The notes beneath the pieces are model-generated. The model worked only from the letters and a program-made list of their open reading frames with translations, made no database searches and was not told the DNA's origin. Made by a program: the position numbers and the translations under genes. Source: Tannerella sp. (lineage in GTDB: Bacteria > Bacteroidota > Bacteroidia > Bacteroidales > Tannerellaceae). Taken from it: a stretch of DNA of 8,167 nt. Within the stretch, counting starts at the first letter, position 1, and each line of letters begins with the position of its first letter. Shown here piece after piece: positions 1 to 7,000 of the stretch. The stretch lies in contig JAITHS010000191.1 in the NCBI GenBank assembly GCA_031279875.1, positions 1-8,167 of the forward strand, given 5' to 3'.

Positions 1-1
1 G

Positions 2-136
2 ATTGAAAGTATAGAAGCAGAACAGGTTTTAACATATTGTCCGGGGTGGATAAAAGCCGGACGAATAAACAATCTCCAGCCGGAAGATAACCCGATATTG
101 ATTCTATATACGTTCAAAAAACATGCGGATTTATAG
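2..136 (+). CDS. C-terminal end of a protein cut by the window edge, possibly a 6-bladed beta-propeller protein
   Basis: An open frame enters from the left edge and ends at a TAG at 134-136, giving 44 residues. The tail reads ...GRINNLQPEDNPILILYTFKKHADL. A closing strand of the form DNP-(hydrophobic)5-Y-x-F-K resembles, from memory, the C-terminus of the 6-bladed beta-propeller lipoproteins common in Bacteroidales (BF3164-like group), but 44 residues are too few to assign a family. The next start is only 15 nt downstream on the same strand, which suggests an operon with the small membrane protein that follows. No catalytic residue or domain boundary is visible. I am fairly sure this is coding and unsure about the family. 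Confidence 0.5.
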   Translation: MESIEAEQVLTYCPGWIKAGRINNLQPEDNPILILYTFKKHADL

Positions 137-151
137 CCTATTATCGTCTTT

Positions 152-412
152 ATGAAACTAAAAAAAAGAACTGATCTAATGAACACAAAAACGACATTAC
201 TGATTTTTGCCTGTGCTGTCGCCCTGTTTGCGAACCTCTATTTTCTCAACCGGATGACCAAAATGCGACAAACCCAAAGTCAGTTGCAGGAATTTACATC
301 CGGCGTACAGCAGCGGGAAGATTTTTATCGCCGTAACATTGAGAAACTTTTTGCTTCGACAGGATTGAAAGCGAAAACCGCAACATTGCAGGCGAATACA
401 TGTCGTTTGTGA
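152..412 (+). CDS. Short single-pass membrane protein, probably a truncated or frameshifted gene
   Basis: The frame encodes 86 residues from ATG 152. ATG 179 is an alternative start giving 77 residues, and it places the hydrophobic segment directly after MNTKT. Residues 14-34 (TLLIFACAVALFANLYFLNRM) form one strong membrane segment or uncleaved signal anchor. A polar stretch rich in Gln, Arg and Glu follows (about 35-68) and could be a short coiled coil facing the periplasm. The final 15 residues (AKTATLQANTCRL) look like out-of-frame sequence. Architecture and position, a signal anchor plus a Q/E-rich linker with an FYRRNI motif right after a possible beta-propeller gene, recall the N-terminus of membrane-anchored redoxin-like proteins found next to such genes in Bacteroidales. 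That is an inference from memory. No thioredoxin CxxC is present, so if the family guess is right the functional domain has been lost to the repeat region that follows. Confidence 0.45.
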   Translation: MKLKKRTDLMNTKTTLLIFACAVALFANLYFLNRMTKMRQTQSQLQEFTSGVQQREDFYRRNIEKLFASTGLKAKTATLQANTCRL

Positions 413-498
413 TCATTGCGCTGTTGGGACTGCTGCTCAACAATTTTGTCGTGTGGTACCACGTCATTGCGAGCAGGAATGGTAGCCCCAAACGATAG
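343..498 (+). pseudogene. Hydrophobic open frame overlapping the end of the small membrane protein; possible frameshifted remnant
   Basis: In the reading frame one base away from the preceding gene, the sequence is open from 343 to the TAG at 496-498. It contains an internal ATG at 400 that overlaps the upstream stop region. Its centre (MSFVIIALLGLLLNNFVVW) is a clear membrane-like segment preceded by an acidic stretch (RIESENRNIAGEY). From about 455 the frame reads through the repeat GGTACCACGTCATTG, so its last residues (YHVIASRNGSPKR) are repeat-encoded and not ancestral. It could be the continuation of the 152-412 gene after a single indel, a separate 32-residue peptide starting at 400, or chance. 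The strong hydrophobicity is what makes chance less attractive. Confidence 0.25.
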
Positions 499-504
499 GT
501 ACCA

Positions 505-591
505 CGTCATTGGTAGGAACGAAGCAATCCAGCGTGCTTTTTCTCTGGATTGCTTCCTGTATTCTGGATTGCTTCGTTCCTCGCAATGACG
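505..591. repeat. Long imperfect palindrome able to form a cruciform or RNA hairpin
   Basis: The 28-nt arm at 505-532 (starting CGTCATTGG, ending GAAGCAATCCAG) is the reverse complement of 564-591 (CTGGATTGCTTC...CAATGACG) with two mismatches. An extra partial right arm, CTGGATTGCTTC at 545-556, lies inside the loop and can pair with 521-532 across a 12-nt loop, so two alternative hairpins compete. CTCGCAATGACG at 580-591 is also the perfect reverse complement of 462-473, so the right arm can also pair with the outer copy. Transcripts crossing this region would fold strongly. Confidence 0.8.
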
Positions 592-624
592 AATGCCCTG
601 TACGTTATCTGCGTGCTATTGCCG

Positions 625-652
625 TAATTTTTAATTTTTAATTTTTAATTTT
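625..652. repeat. Tandem array of four TAATTTT heptamers
   Basis: Four exact units of TAATTTT run from 625 to 652 with no interruption. The array lies just inside the right inverted end of the MITE-like element. A degenerate array of the same unit occurs at 794-820. The period of seven means the array could not keep a reading frame if it changed by one unit, which fits non-coding DNA evolving by slippage. Confidence 0.85.
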
Positions 653-668
653 ACAATGACGTGGTACC

Positions 669-738
669 TTCTGCTTTCTGCTTTCTGCTTTCTGCCTTCT
701 GCCTTCTGCCTTCTGCTTTCTGCTTTCTGCTTTCTGCC
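669..738. repeat. Tandem array of ten TTCTGCY heptamers
   Basis: Ten consecutive 7-nt units fill 669-738. The seventh base follows a block pattern: three units of TTCTGCT, three of TTCTGCC, three of TTCTGCT, then one TTCTGCC. This suggests growth by duplication of multi-unit blocks as well as single-unit slippage. It begins immediately after the GGTACC that closes the MITE-like element. Pyrimidines dominate the plus strand (only the G of each unit breaks the run). Heptanucleotide short tandem repeats are known from heterocystous cyanobacteria; here a similar arrangement appears in a Bacteroidota-like context. Confidence 0.9.
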
Positions 739-743
739 TTTCG

Positions 744-782
744 CAAACCGCTTGCAGGGTTTAAAACCGCTGCAAGGGTTTG
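744..782. repeat. Palindromic REP-like repeat, copy 1
   Basis: The sequence folds as AACC(746-749), bulged G, CTTGCAG(751-757), GGTT(758-761), a 3-nt loop, AACC(765-768), bulged G, CTGCAAG(770-776), GGTT(777-780). With flanking pairs at 745/781 and 744/782 the stem reaches about 17 bp. GCAAACCGCTTGCAGGGTT at 743-761 is the exact reverse complement of 7581-7599, so the same repeat family occurs on the other side of the gene cluster. It lies about 50 nt past the stop of the minus-strand peptidase gene and could act as a 3' transcript structure, but it has no T-tract. Confidence 0.75.
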
Positions 783-793
783 GGGTACCGTCT

Positions 794-820
794 TAATTTT
801 TAATTCTTAATTTTTAATTA
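794..820. repeat. Degenerate TAATTTT heptamer array
   Basis: Units TAATTTT (794-800), TAATTCT (801-807), TAATTTT (808-814) and a partial TAATTA (815-820) make a second, slightly decayed array of the heptamer found at 625-652. It ends 10 nt before the stop codon of the minus-strand peptidase gene. Read from that gene, the run is A/T-rich but without a GC-rich stem immediately next to it, so I do not call it a terminator. Confidence 0.75.
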
Positions 821-829
821 TGGACAACT

Positions 830-3004
830 CTAAAGGTTGCTGTTCAAGAACTCCGTCATGCGCGTATAGAGGTGGAGAGTGGTATTTCCGCCGTGGATAC
901 CGTGATTGCGGTCGCGGTAGAACTGCATCTCAAACTGTTTGTTGGCCTGCACGAGCGCTTCGGCATAGTCAAGGCTTTGTTTGAAATGGACGTTATCGTC
1001 AGCGGTACCGTGAACGAGCAGCAGTTTGCCTTGCAAATTTTTGGCATGAATAAGCGGTGATGTTTCGTCGTAGCCGTTTTTGTTTTCGTTCGGGGTACGC
1101 ATAAAGCGCTCGGTATAAACGGTATCGTAATAGCGCCAGTCGGTAGGCGGCGCAACGGCGATGCCACATTTAAACACTCCGCCGCCGAAAGTCATGGCCG
1201 CCAGCACGTTATATCCTCCGAAACTCCATCCCCATATAGCGATACGTTTGGCATCGACGTAAGGCAACTGTGAGAGCGCTACCGCTGCTGCTGCCTGGTC
1301 GCGAGCTTCATAGTAACCGAGCCGCATGTAAGTACACTTGCGAAAAGCCTCTCCGCGAGCCGCCGTGCCGCGACCGTCAACCGTTACGCAGATATAGCCC
1401 TGCGTAGCCAGAAACGTTTCCCAGCCTACTCTTCCGAAAGCGTCAACTACCGACTGCGAGTTTGGCCCGCCGTACTGCGACATCAGGACGGGATATTTTT
1501 TTGACGGGTCAAAATCAAGCGGTTTCATTATCGTAGCATTCAGTTCTTCGCCTGTCGCCGTTGTCAGCACGATAAATTCTTTCTGCGGAAGAGCATATTC
1601 CGCCCTTTGCTCCAGCATACGTGTATTATCCGACAAAGTACGCAGAGTTTTGCCTGTTTTAGTTTCAACAACAGCAACTTGCGATGGCGTTGTAAGATTG
1701 GAAAATCGGGAAACATAATAAGCGTAATTAGCGCTGAAAGAAGCGCTTCCGGTACCTTCGCCTGCTGTGAGGCGAGTCTTACGCCCTTTATTATCAATCG
1801 AATACACAGCGCGCCGAAGCGGACTTTCTTCTGCCGACTGGTAATAAATCGTACCTGTATTGTTGTCCTTGCCGATAAGCGCCGTAACGTCCCAGTTGCC
1901 CGTCGTAACCTGCTTTTGAAGCACTCCTGTCGGCGAATATTGATAGATATGCGCATAGCCGTCTTTTTCGCTCACATAGAGGAAACCGTCGGCGTCGAAC
2001 CTGATAGCCTTCATCCAGTCGGAATCGATATATGCCTTGTTTTCGTCTTTGAGGATAAGTTTCAGCACTCCGCTTTTGGGATTAGCATGATAGAGATTGA
2101 AAATATTCTGCTGCCGGTTGAGCGTCATCACAGCCAACTGCGACGGCTCGGCGGCAAAACGGATATACGGGATGTAAGCATCCTCATTATTAGGCACTTG
2201 TAATTCTTTCATATCCTTTGTTTCGATGCAGTAAGAATGCAAACTCACACGCGAATTTTTGTCTCCCGCTTTCGGATACTTAAACCGTTCTTCGGCAGGA
2301 TAATACTTATCGCCATAGACAGTCATCACATATTCAGGCACTTCCGATTCGTCAAACTTTAAGTAACAAAGATATTCGTTGTCGGGCGACCATGCGAGTT
2401 GGTTGACAACCGCAAATTCCTCCTCATAGACCCAGTCGGTAGCGCCGTTGATGATTTTGTTTTTCTCGCCGTCGTGAGTGATTTGAATCTCTGTGTTGTA
2501 GTCGAATTTTCTTATAAAGATGTTATTATCAATCACATAAGCACACATTCTTCCGTCGGGCGAGAAAGTCGGGATCATTACCTTGCGCCCCGTTTCGGTA
2601 ATCGGTTTAACCATTCGGCGGCGCACATCGTAGTCATAAACCGTAGATTTCGACGAATGGCGATAAATTTGTTCACGCTCGCGAAACAGCAATATATGAT
2701 GTCCGGTAGCACTGATTTCGTAGCCCTGAAAATTGTCGAAAGCGCATTCTCTGGCCGTCTTTATATTAAATAATGTATCGGTCGGCTTGCCTGTACGGTA
2801 GGAATAGCGGATAATAGCCGTTCCCGTTGAAGCGGTATAATGCTCGCCGTCGGGCAATGAGCGCATCTCACCGACACCGCCGTCGCCGTTGAATTTACCC
2901 ATTATCGATTCTTGCAGAGTAAGCCGTTTAGGTTCATTTTGCGCTACGGCGAATGTTGCGCATAAAAGCGCATAAATCATTGAAAATAAGATAGTTCTTT
3001 TCAT
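830..3004 (-). CDS. dpp4: Dipeptidyl peptidase IV (S9B family serine peptidase), secreted
   Basis: A 724-residue enzyme expected to remove X-Pro (and X-Ala) dipeptides from peptide N-termini. Residues 1-21 are a signal peptide with a likely cut after AVA21, placing it in the periplasm or outer envelope. The N-terminal beta-propeller (about 40-470) carries the IYRHS arginine (R115) and the DWVYEEE motif (190-196), whose glutamates E195/E196 bind the substrate N-terminus. The alpha/beta-hydrolase domain (about 475-724) shows the oxyanion-hole tyrosine in QYGGP (Y511), the nucleophile in GWSFGGY (S594), the acid in HGTADDNVHF (D670) and the base in RNHGIHGG (H701). All catalytic residues are present, the length is normal for bacterial members, and the FKCGIAVAP and YTERFM blocks match the human enzyme closely. 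Phe replaces the usual Tyr in GWSYGGY, a mild change. The gene is single, divergent from the ABC transporter, and preceded by a good Bacteroidota promoter. Such enzymes support growth on peptides. Confidence 0.96.
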   Translation of the reverse strand: MKRTILFSMIYALLCATFAVAQNEPKRLTLQESIMGKFNGDGGVGEMRSLPDGEHYTASTGTAIIRYSYRTGKPTDTLFNIKTARECAFDNFQGYEISATGHHILLFREREQIYRHSSKSTVYDYDVRRRMVKPITETGRKVMIPTFSPDGRMCAYVIDNNIFIRKFDYNTEIQITHDGEKNKIINGATDWVYEEEFAVVNQLAWSPDNEYLCYLKFDESEVPEYVMTVYGDKYYPAEERFKYPKAGDKNSRVSLHSYCIETKDMKELQVPNNEDAYIPYIRFAAEPSQLAVMTLNRQQNIFNLYHANPKSGVLKLILKDENKAYIDSDWMKAIRFDADGFLYVSEKDGYAHIYQYSPTGVLQKQVTTGNWDVTALIGKDNNTGTIYYQSAEESPLRRAVYSIDNKGRKTRLTAGEGTGSASFSANYAYYVSRFSNLTTPSQVAVVETKTGKTLRTLSDNTRMLEQRAEYALPQKEFIVLTTATGEELNATIMKPLDFDPSKKYPVLMSQYGGPNSQSVVDAFGRVGWETFLATQGYICVTVDGRGTAARGEAFRKCTYMRLGYYEARDQAAAAVALSQLPYVDAKRIAIWGWSFGGYNVLAAMTFGGGVFKCGIAVAPPTDWRYYDTVYTERFMRTPNENKNGYDETSPLIHAKNLQGKLLLVHGTADDNVHFKQSLDYAEALVQANKQFEMQFYRDRNHGIHGGNTTLHLYTRMTEFLNSNL

Positions 3005-3057
3005 ATTTTAAAAATTAATCGTCCGAAATTAAAAAATTTTAATAACTTAACGGAATG

Positions 3058-3089
3058 CAAAAATAGCATATATTTTTCTGTTTTACAAA
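3058..3089 (-). promoter_or_regulatory. Bacteroidota-type promoter for the dipeptidyl peptidase gene
   Basis: Read on the minus strand, TTTG (plus 3086-3089) is followed after 20 nt by TATTTTTG (plus 3058-3065). This matches the Bacteroidota sigma-ABfr consensus TTTG-N19-21-TAnnTTTG exactly in both boxes and in spacing. It predicts a transcript start near 3051 and a leader of roughly 47 nt before the ATG at 3004. No operator-like repeat is obvious next to it. Confidence 0.6.
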
Positions 3090-3103
3090 AAAAAATAATT
3101 TCG
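3073..3103 (+). promoter_or_regulatory. Candidate weak promoter for the ABC transporter operon
   Basis: On the plus strand TAATTTCG (3096-3103) is one mismatch from TAnnTTTG, and TTTT (3073-3076) lies 19 nt upstream in the place of TTTG. The match is imperfect and the region is very AT-rich, so chance is possible. It overlaps the -33 box of the minus-strand promoter, which would make the two promoters compete. A leader of about 50 nt before ATG 3161 would result, and no clear Shine-Dalgarno is present, as is usual in this phylum. Confidence 0.3.
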
Positions 3104-3160
3104 CACCATATTAAACCTTATGAAAAAAAAAACGTCAAAAGAGTGTTAAAATAACGACAA

Positions 3161-4054
3161 ATGAGTATTTCGATACGAGGATTAAATATGCGGTATCCAA
3201 ACGGCAATCACGCCTTAAAAGACATCAACATGGAGATACCGACAGGCATGTTCGGCTTACTCGGGCCTAACGGCGCGGGAAAGTCAACGCTGATGCGTAT
3301 ATTGGTAGCGCTCATGGAGCCGACTGCCGGAGATGTTAACGTTTTCGGTTATGATTTGCTCAAACAGCGTAAGGAAGTTCGCAGCATTCTGGGCTATTTG
3401 CCGCAGGATTTCAGGTTTTTTGCCAAATACAAGACGTATGAATTTCTCGACTATGCGGCGCGGCTTTCGGGGCTTAACAACCGTAAAGAACGGCGACAGG
3501 CTGTTGACAAAATGCTCGAAAGCGTCGGTTTGTTTGACGTCCGCGAGCGGTATGCCAACAAACTGTCGGGCGGCATGAAACGCCGTCTGGGAATAGCGCA
3601 GGCGTTGATACACAATCCGAAACTCATCATCGTTGACGAGCCTACAACAGGTCTTGACCCCGAAGAACGTATCCGTTTTCGCAATCTGCTGGCAGAGATA
3701 AGCGAAAAAGACGTAACTATCATATTATCAACACATATAGTAGGTGATATATCAAGTACCTGCAACTGTATGGCGCTAATGAACAAAGGCGAGGTAGCCT
3801 TTTTCGGCTCTCCGCAAGATATGTTGCGGGACGCTACCGGAAAAGTCTGGCGGATGCGTATCAACGGCGATGAACTGTCGCGGGTGGACGCCAAATATCC
3901 TGTCATATCAACGATTCCATCGGGAACAGGGTGGGAAGTACAGGTCGTTTCCGACGAAGTCATCGGCTATAACGCAGAGCCGTATCCCCCCAATCTCGAA
4001 CACGCCTACGTTTACTATATGGAGAAAAAATTGCAAGGCTGGTCAAACGGATAA
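3161..4054 (+). CDS. ABC transporter ATP-binding protein
   Basis: A 297-residue cytoplasmic ATPase of the type that pairs with ABC-2-like permeases to drive export. The order of motifs is complete: Walker A GPNGAGKST (35-43), Q-loop YLPQD (Q82), signature LSGGM (135-139), Walker B LIIVDE (155-160, catalytic E160), D-loop GLDP and switch histidine in LSTHI (H192). After the nucleotide-binding domain a C-terminal region of about 75 residues ends in PPNLEHAYVYYM, a typical closing helix of this subgroup. All residues needed for ATP hydrolysis are there. The stop lies 17 nt before the permease start, so the two are almost certainly one operon. The start at 3161 is chosen because it gives the canonical N-terminus (SISIRGLNMRYPNG) just after an A-rich upstream stretch. 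The substrate cannot be inferred from this subunit. Confidence 0.95.
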   Translation: MSISIRGLNMRYPNGNHALKDINMEIPTGMFGLLGPNGAGKSTLMRILVALMEPTAGDVNVFGYDLLKQRKEVRSILGYLPQDFRFFAKYKTYEFLDYAARLSGLNNRKERRQAVDKMLESVGLFDVRERYANKLSGGMKRRLGIAQALIHNPKLIIVDEPTTGLDPEERIRFRNLLAEISEKDVTIILSTHIVGDISSTCNCMALMNKGEVAFFGSPQDMLRDATGKVWRMRINGDELSRVDAKYPVISTIPSGTGWEVQVVSDEVIGYNAEPYPPNLEHAYVYYMEKKLQGWSNG

Positions 4055-4071
4055 TAAATACATACTATAAT

Positions 4072-7000
4072 ATGCTCGGATTAGAAAACATACGGTCGGT
4101 AGCCAAATACGAAAGCAAATTGCTTACAAGAAGCTGGTTTTACAGGATATTCCTTATCCTGATAACACTATTTATCACTATCTGGAACTTATCGTCGCTT
4201 CTCGGCGACAGTGGCGGCGGAACATGGATTCTCAAATCGATACCCTCAAATATTCCGTACATCAACCTGCTCTTTCTCAACACCGGACAGGCAATAATAG
4301 CCGTCTTTCTGTCGTCGGAGTTCCTCAAAGCAGACAAAAAATTAGATACCTCCGAAGTATTTTACGTACACCCTCTCAGCAATGCCGAGTACGTTGCCGG
4401 TAAAATATGGGGCAATTTGAAGGTTTTTATCCGCCTCGACTTCATTATGATAGGTATTGCGCTGCTATTCAACATAATGTCGGGCATTTATATCGACTGG
4501 GCAGCATATATCATTTACTTCTTTATAATATGTATCCCTACATTGGTATTTATTCTCGGATTGTCGGTAGGATTGATGTTGATATTTAAAAATCAGGCAA
4601 TTACGTTTGTCGTTTTGCTCGGATATATTGCTTTGACGCTGTTTTATATCGGCGACAAACTCTATTTCCTCTTCGACTACATGGTTTATACCTTGCCGTT
4701 AGTGAAGTCAACTATTGCCGGTTTTACAAACATCCAAACCGTTATCAATCACCGACTTATATATCTCTTTATCGGGCTTGGCTTTCTGTGCCTGTCGGTA
4801 TTCAAATTTCGACGCCTGCCGAACACAAAATACGGCGACTACCGATGGATGGCATTAGCGATAGTTTTCATCCTCGCAGGATGTTATTCGGCTTATAACC
4901 ACGTAAATACAATACTCGGCAACCAGCATTTGCGCGCAATATACGTAGAAACGAACAATCAACATGTCAACGACCCCAAACTAACTGTTACCGATTATGA
5001 TATCTACCTCGAACAGCAACGCGACATCATCAAAGCCGAAGCAACAATCACAGGCTTTGTAAAACAGAACGCCCAAAAATTCACTTTTTGTCTTAATCCG
5101 AAATTAAAAGTAACGGAAGTATCTTGGGCGTTAAAACAAGAATGTGCATTCGAGCGCGACAACCAAATTCTGACTGTCGATTTAGGACAAAAACTTAACG
5201 AAGGCGATACCATAAAGTTAGTCATCAAATATGAAGGCGTCGTTGACGACCGGTTCTGCAATCTCGACATTCCCTCCGAACTCATCAACGCCCAATATGC
5301 CTCTAACGCAGTTAAAATCAACAAGAAATACGCTTTTCACAACCCTGATTATCTGCTCTTTACGCCCGAATCATACTGGTATCCGCAGCCCGGAGTAGCA
5401 TACAGCAATGAAAATCCCGACTGGCAGCAGACCTATTTCAGCAACTATAATCTCACGGTCAAAACGCTGCCGGGCTTGACAGCCGTCTCACAGGGCGCTC
5501 TCGACACGCTGCAAACAGCCGACAACATTTTCAAGTTCAAGACCGACTTCCGACAACCGTCAATAACTCTTGCCGTAGGCGATTACATGAAAAAAAGCAT
5601 CGACGTTGACAGCACCGAATTTGTAGTACAATACCTTCGCGGACATGATTATTTCGTCTCCGTTTTCGATTCCATCATAGATACAATCCCCGCCCAAATC
5701 AGAGAACGCCGCCGCTATCTCGAAACAAGTTATAAATTAAACTATTCGTTTAAGCGTTTTACAGTAGTAGAAGTGCCGGTACAGTTTTACAGTTATGTTC
5801 ACACATGGTCTCAGGCGCAGGAAAAGATGCAGCCGGAGATGATACTTTATCCCGAAAAAGGCTGTTTATTCGGAGATGCGGATTTCGAGAACCGGTATAA
5901 ACAGCACAAAACATGGAGCAGGCGCGGCGGTCAGGAAATCAGCGACAAAGAAGCACGCATCCGTACCCTCAACGCCTTTCTGTTTATGTTCCAAAATAAA
6001 GAATCGAACGTCAATTTTCAGGTCGAACGCGGCGCCGTCAACATCACAACCCAGCCCAATCCGTTTTTTATTTTCCCGCAACTTTATAATTTCCGGTATA
6101 ACATCTTTTCGTCGGAATGGACTGTCGCCAACAGGCTGATAGAGTTATACTTACAAGACGAAACCGGCTCTCAAAACAATTGGCAGCGACAAACAAACGG
6201 TATCAGCAACGACGAAAAAGCTAATCTCCTGATGAAACAGTATGCCTTTAAAGACATGCTTAATAATGTGGAACACAGAGATATACTCAACAATGTAATC
6301 ACTCTCAAAGCTAATATGCTCTTTGCTCCTGCCGAAGAAAATATAGGCTTTCAGGAGTTCAGAGATTCGTTGCGGGCCAAACTGCAAGCCAATATCTTCG
6401 AAAACGTCAGATTTGAAGACCTTCTTGATACAATGGAACGTATCTCCGGCGTAAACATCGACTCCGCATTGCAATACTGGAACTACCCTACTCCGCTTCC
6501 GTCGTATATCATCAATTACCCGCAAGTAACACGCATAACAAACCTCGACCTCGAAGCATACGTCGTCAAACTGCTCATTACCAACGATTCCGACAACAAA
6601 GGCTATCTCGGAATAAATACTGCCGTCGGCGGCTGGAACTGGGGCTATGACCCGCGTCTCAAACGGCGCGTCAGGATGGAACCGCACGAAACAGTCGAAT
6701 TTGTTACCGTTTGGGACGAAGCCCCACGCAATATGACCGTCAATACGCTGATCTCAACCAACTTACCCGGCATCGTAACACTGCCTATTAACGATATCCA
6801 ATACGAAGAAAACAAAGAATTGCCCGAAGAAGGCGACTACGTAATGGATAATATGTCGTATAAAATACAAGGCGAACTGATTATTGATAACGAAGATTCG
6901 ACGCTGTTTGAACTCTCGCGTCCGGCTATCGTAGGCTTGCTGCCGAAATGGCTCGAAGATGTCGGCGACAACTCGTTTGCTTACGCCGGTATCAGCAACT

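Larger units (their letters stand above)
498..668. mobile_element. MITE-like non-coding element with 15-bp terminal inverted repeats
   Basis: The left end GGTACCACGTCATTG (498-512) is perfectly inverted at the right end as CAATGACGTGGTACC (654-668), defining a 171-bp unit with no open frame. Just inside the left end lies a long palindrome, and just inside the right end a TAATTTT array. A further direct copy of the same 15-mer sits at 455-469, so the element may have been extended or tandemly inserted. No clear target-site duplication is visible outside either end. A core like GTCATTGCGAGGAACGAAGCAATCC is, from memory, a dispersed repeat in several unrelated bacterial genomes. A MITE-type or REP-type element moved in trans is the natural reading, but transposition itself is an inference. 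Confidence 0.5.
413..829. other. Gene-free repeat-rich intergenic mosaic
   Basis: Apart from the remnant frame ending at 498, this stretch of about 415 bases has no believable coding frame on either strand. It is filled by separate repeat modules: direct copies of GGTACCACGTCATTG at 455-469 and 498-512, a palindrome at 505-591, a TAATTTT heptad array at 625-652, an inverted copy of the 15-mer at 654-668, a TTCTGCY heptad array at 669-738, a palindromic repeat at 744-782, and a second degenerate TAATTTT array at 794-820. The dipeptidyl peptidase gene ends right after it on the minus strand, so this DNA is also the 3' region of that gene. Confidence 0.8.

Noticed and set aside
455..782. CRISPR array
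   Set aside because: The repeats are of different kinds, with period 7 or irregular spacing. There are no unique spacers of constant length and no cas genes.
1607..2203. 198-residue plus-strand open frame inside the peptidase gene
   Set aside because: It lies wholly opposite the dipeptidyl peptidase coding sequence, has a biased composition and no recognisable motif. It is an antisense shadow.
3120..3149. Nine-codon frame (MKKKTSKEC) just before the ABC ATPase, considered as a leader peptide
   Set aside because: It arises from an A-run in an AT-rich leader, has no repeated regulatory codons and no attenuator-like stem between it and the ATPase start.
6151..6687. 178-residue minus-strand frame in the permease
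   Set aside because: It is antisense to a well-supported gene, with no family resemblance and no upstream signal.
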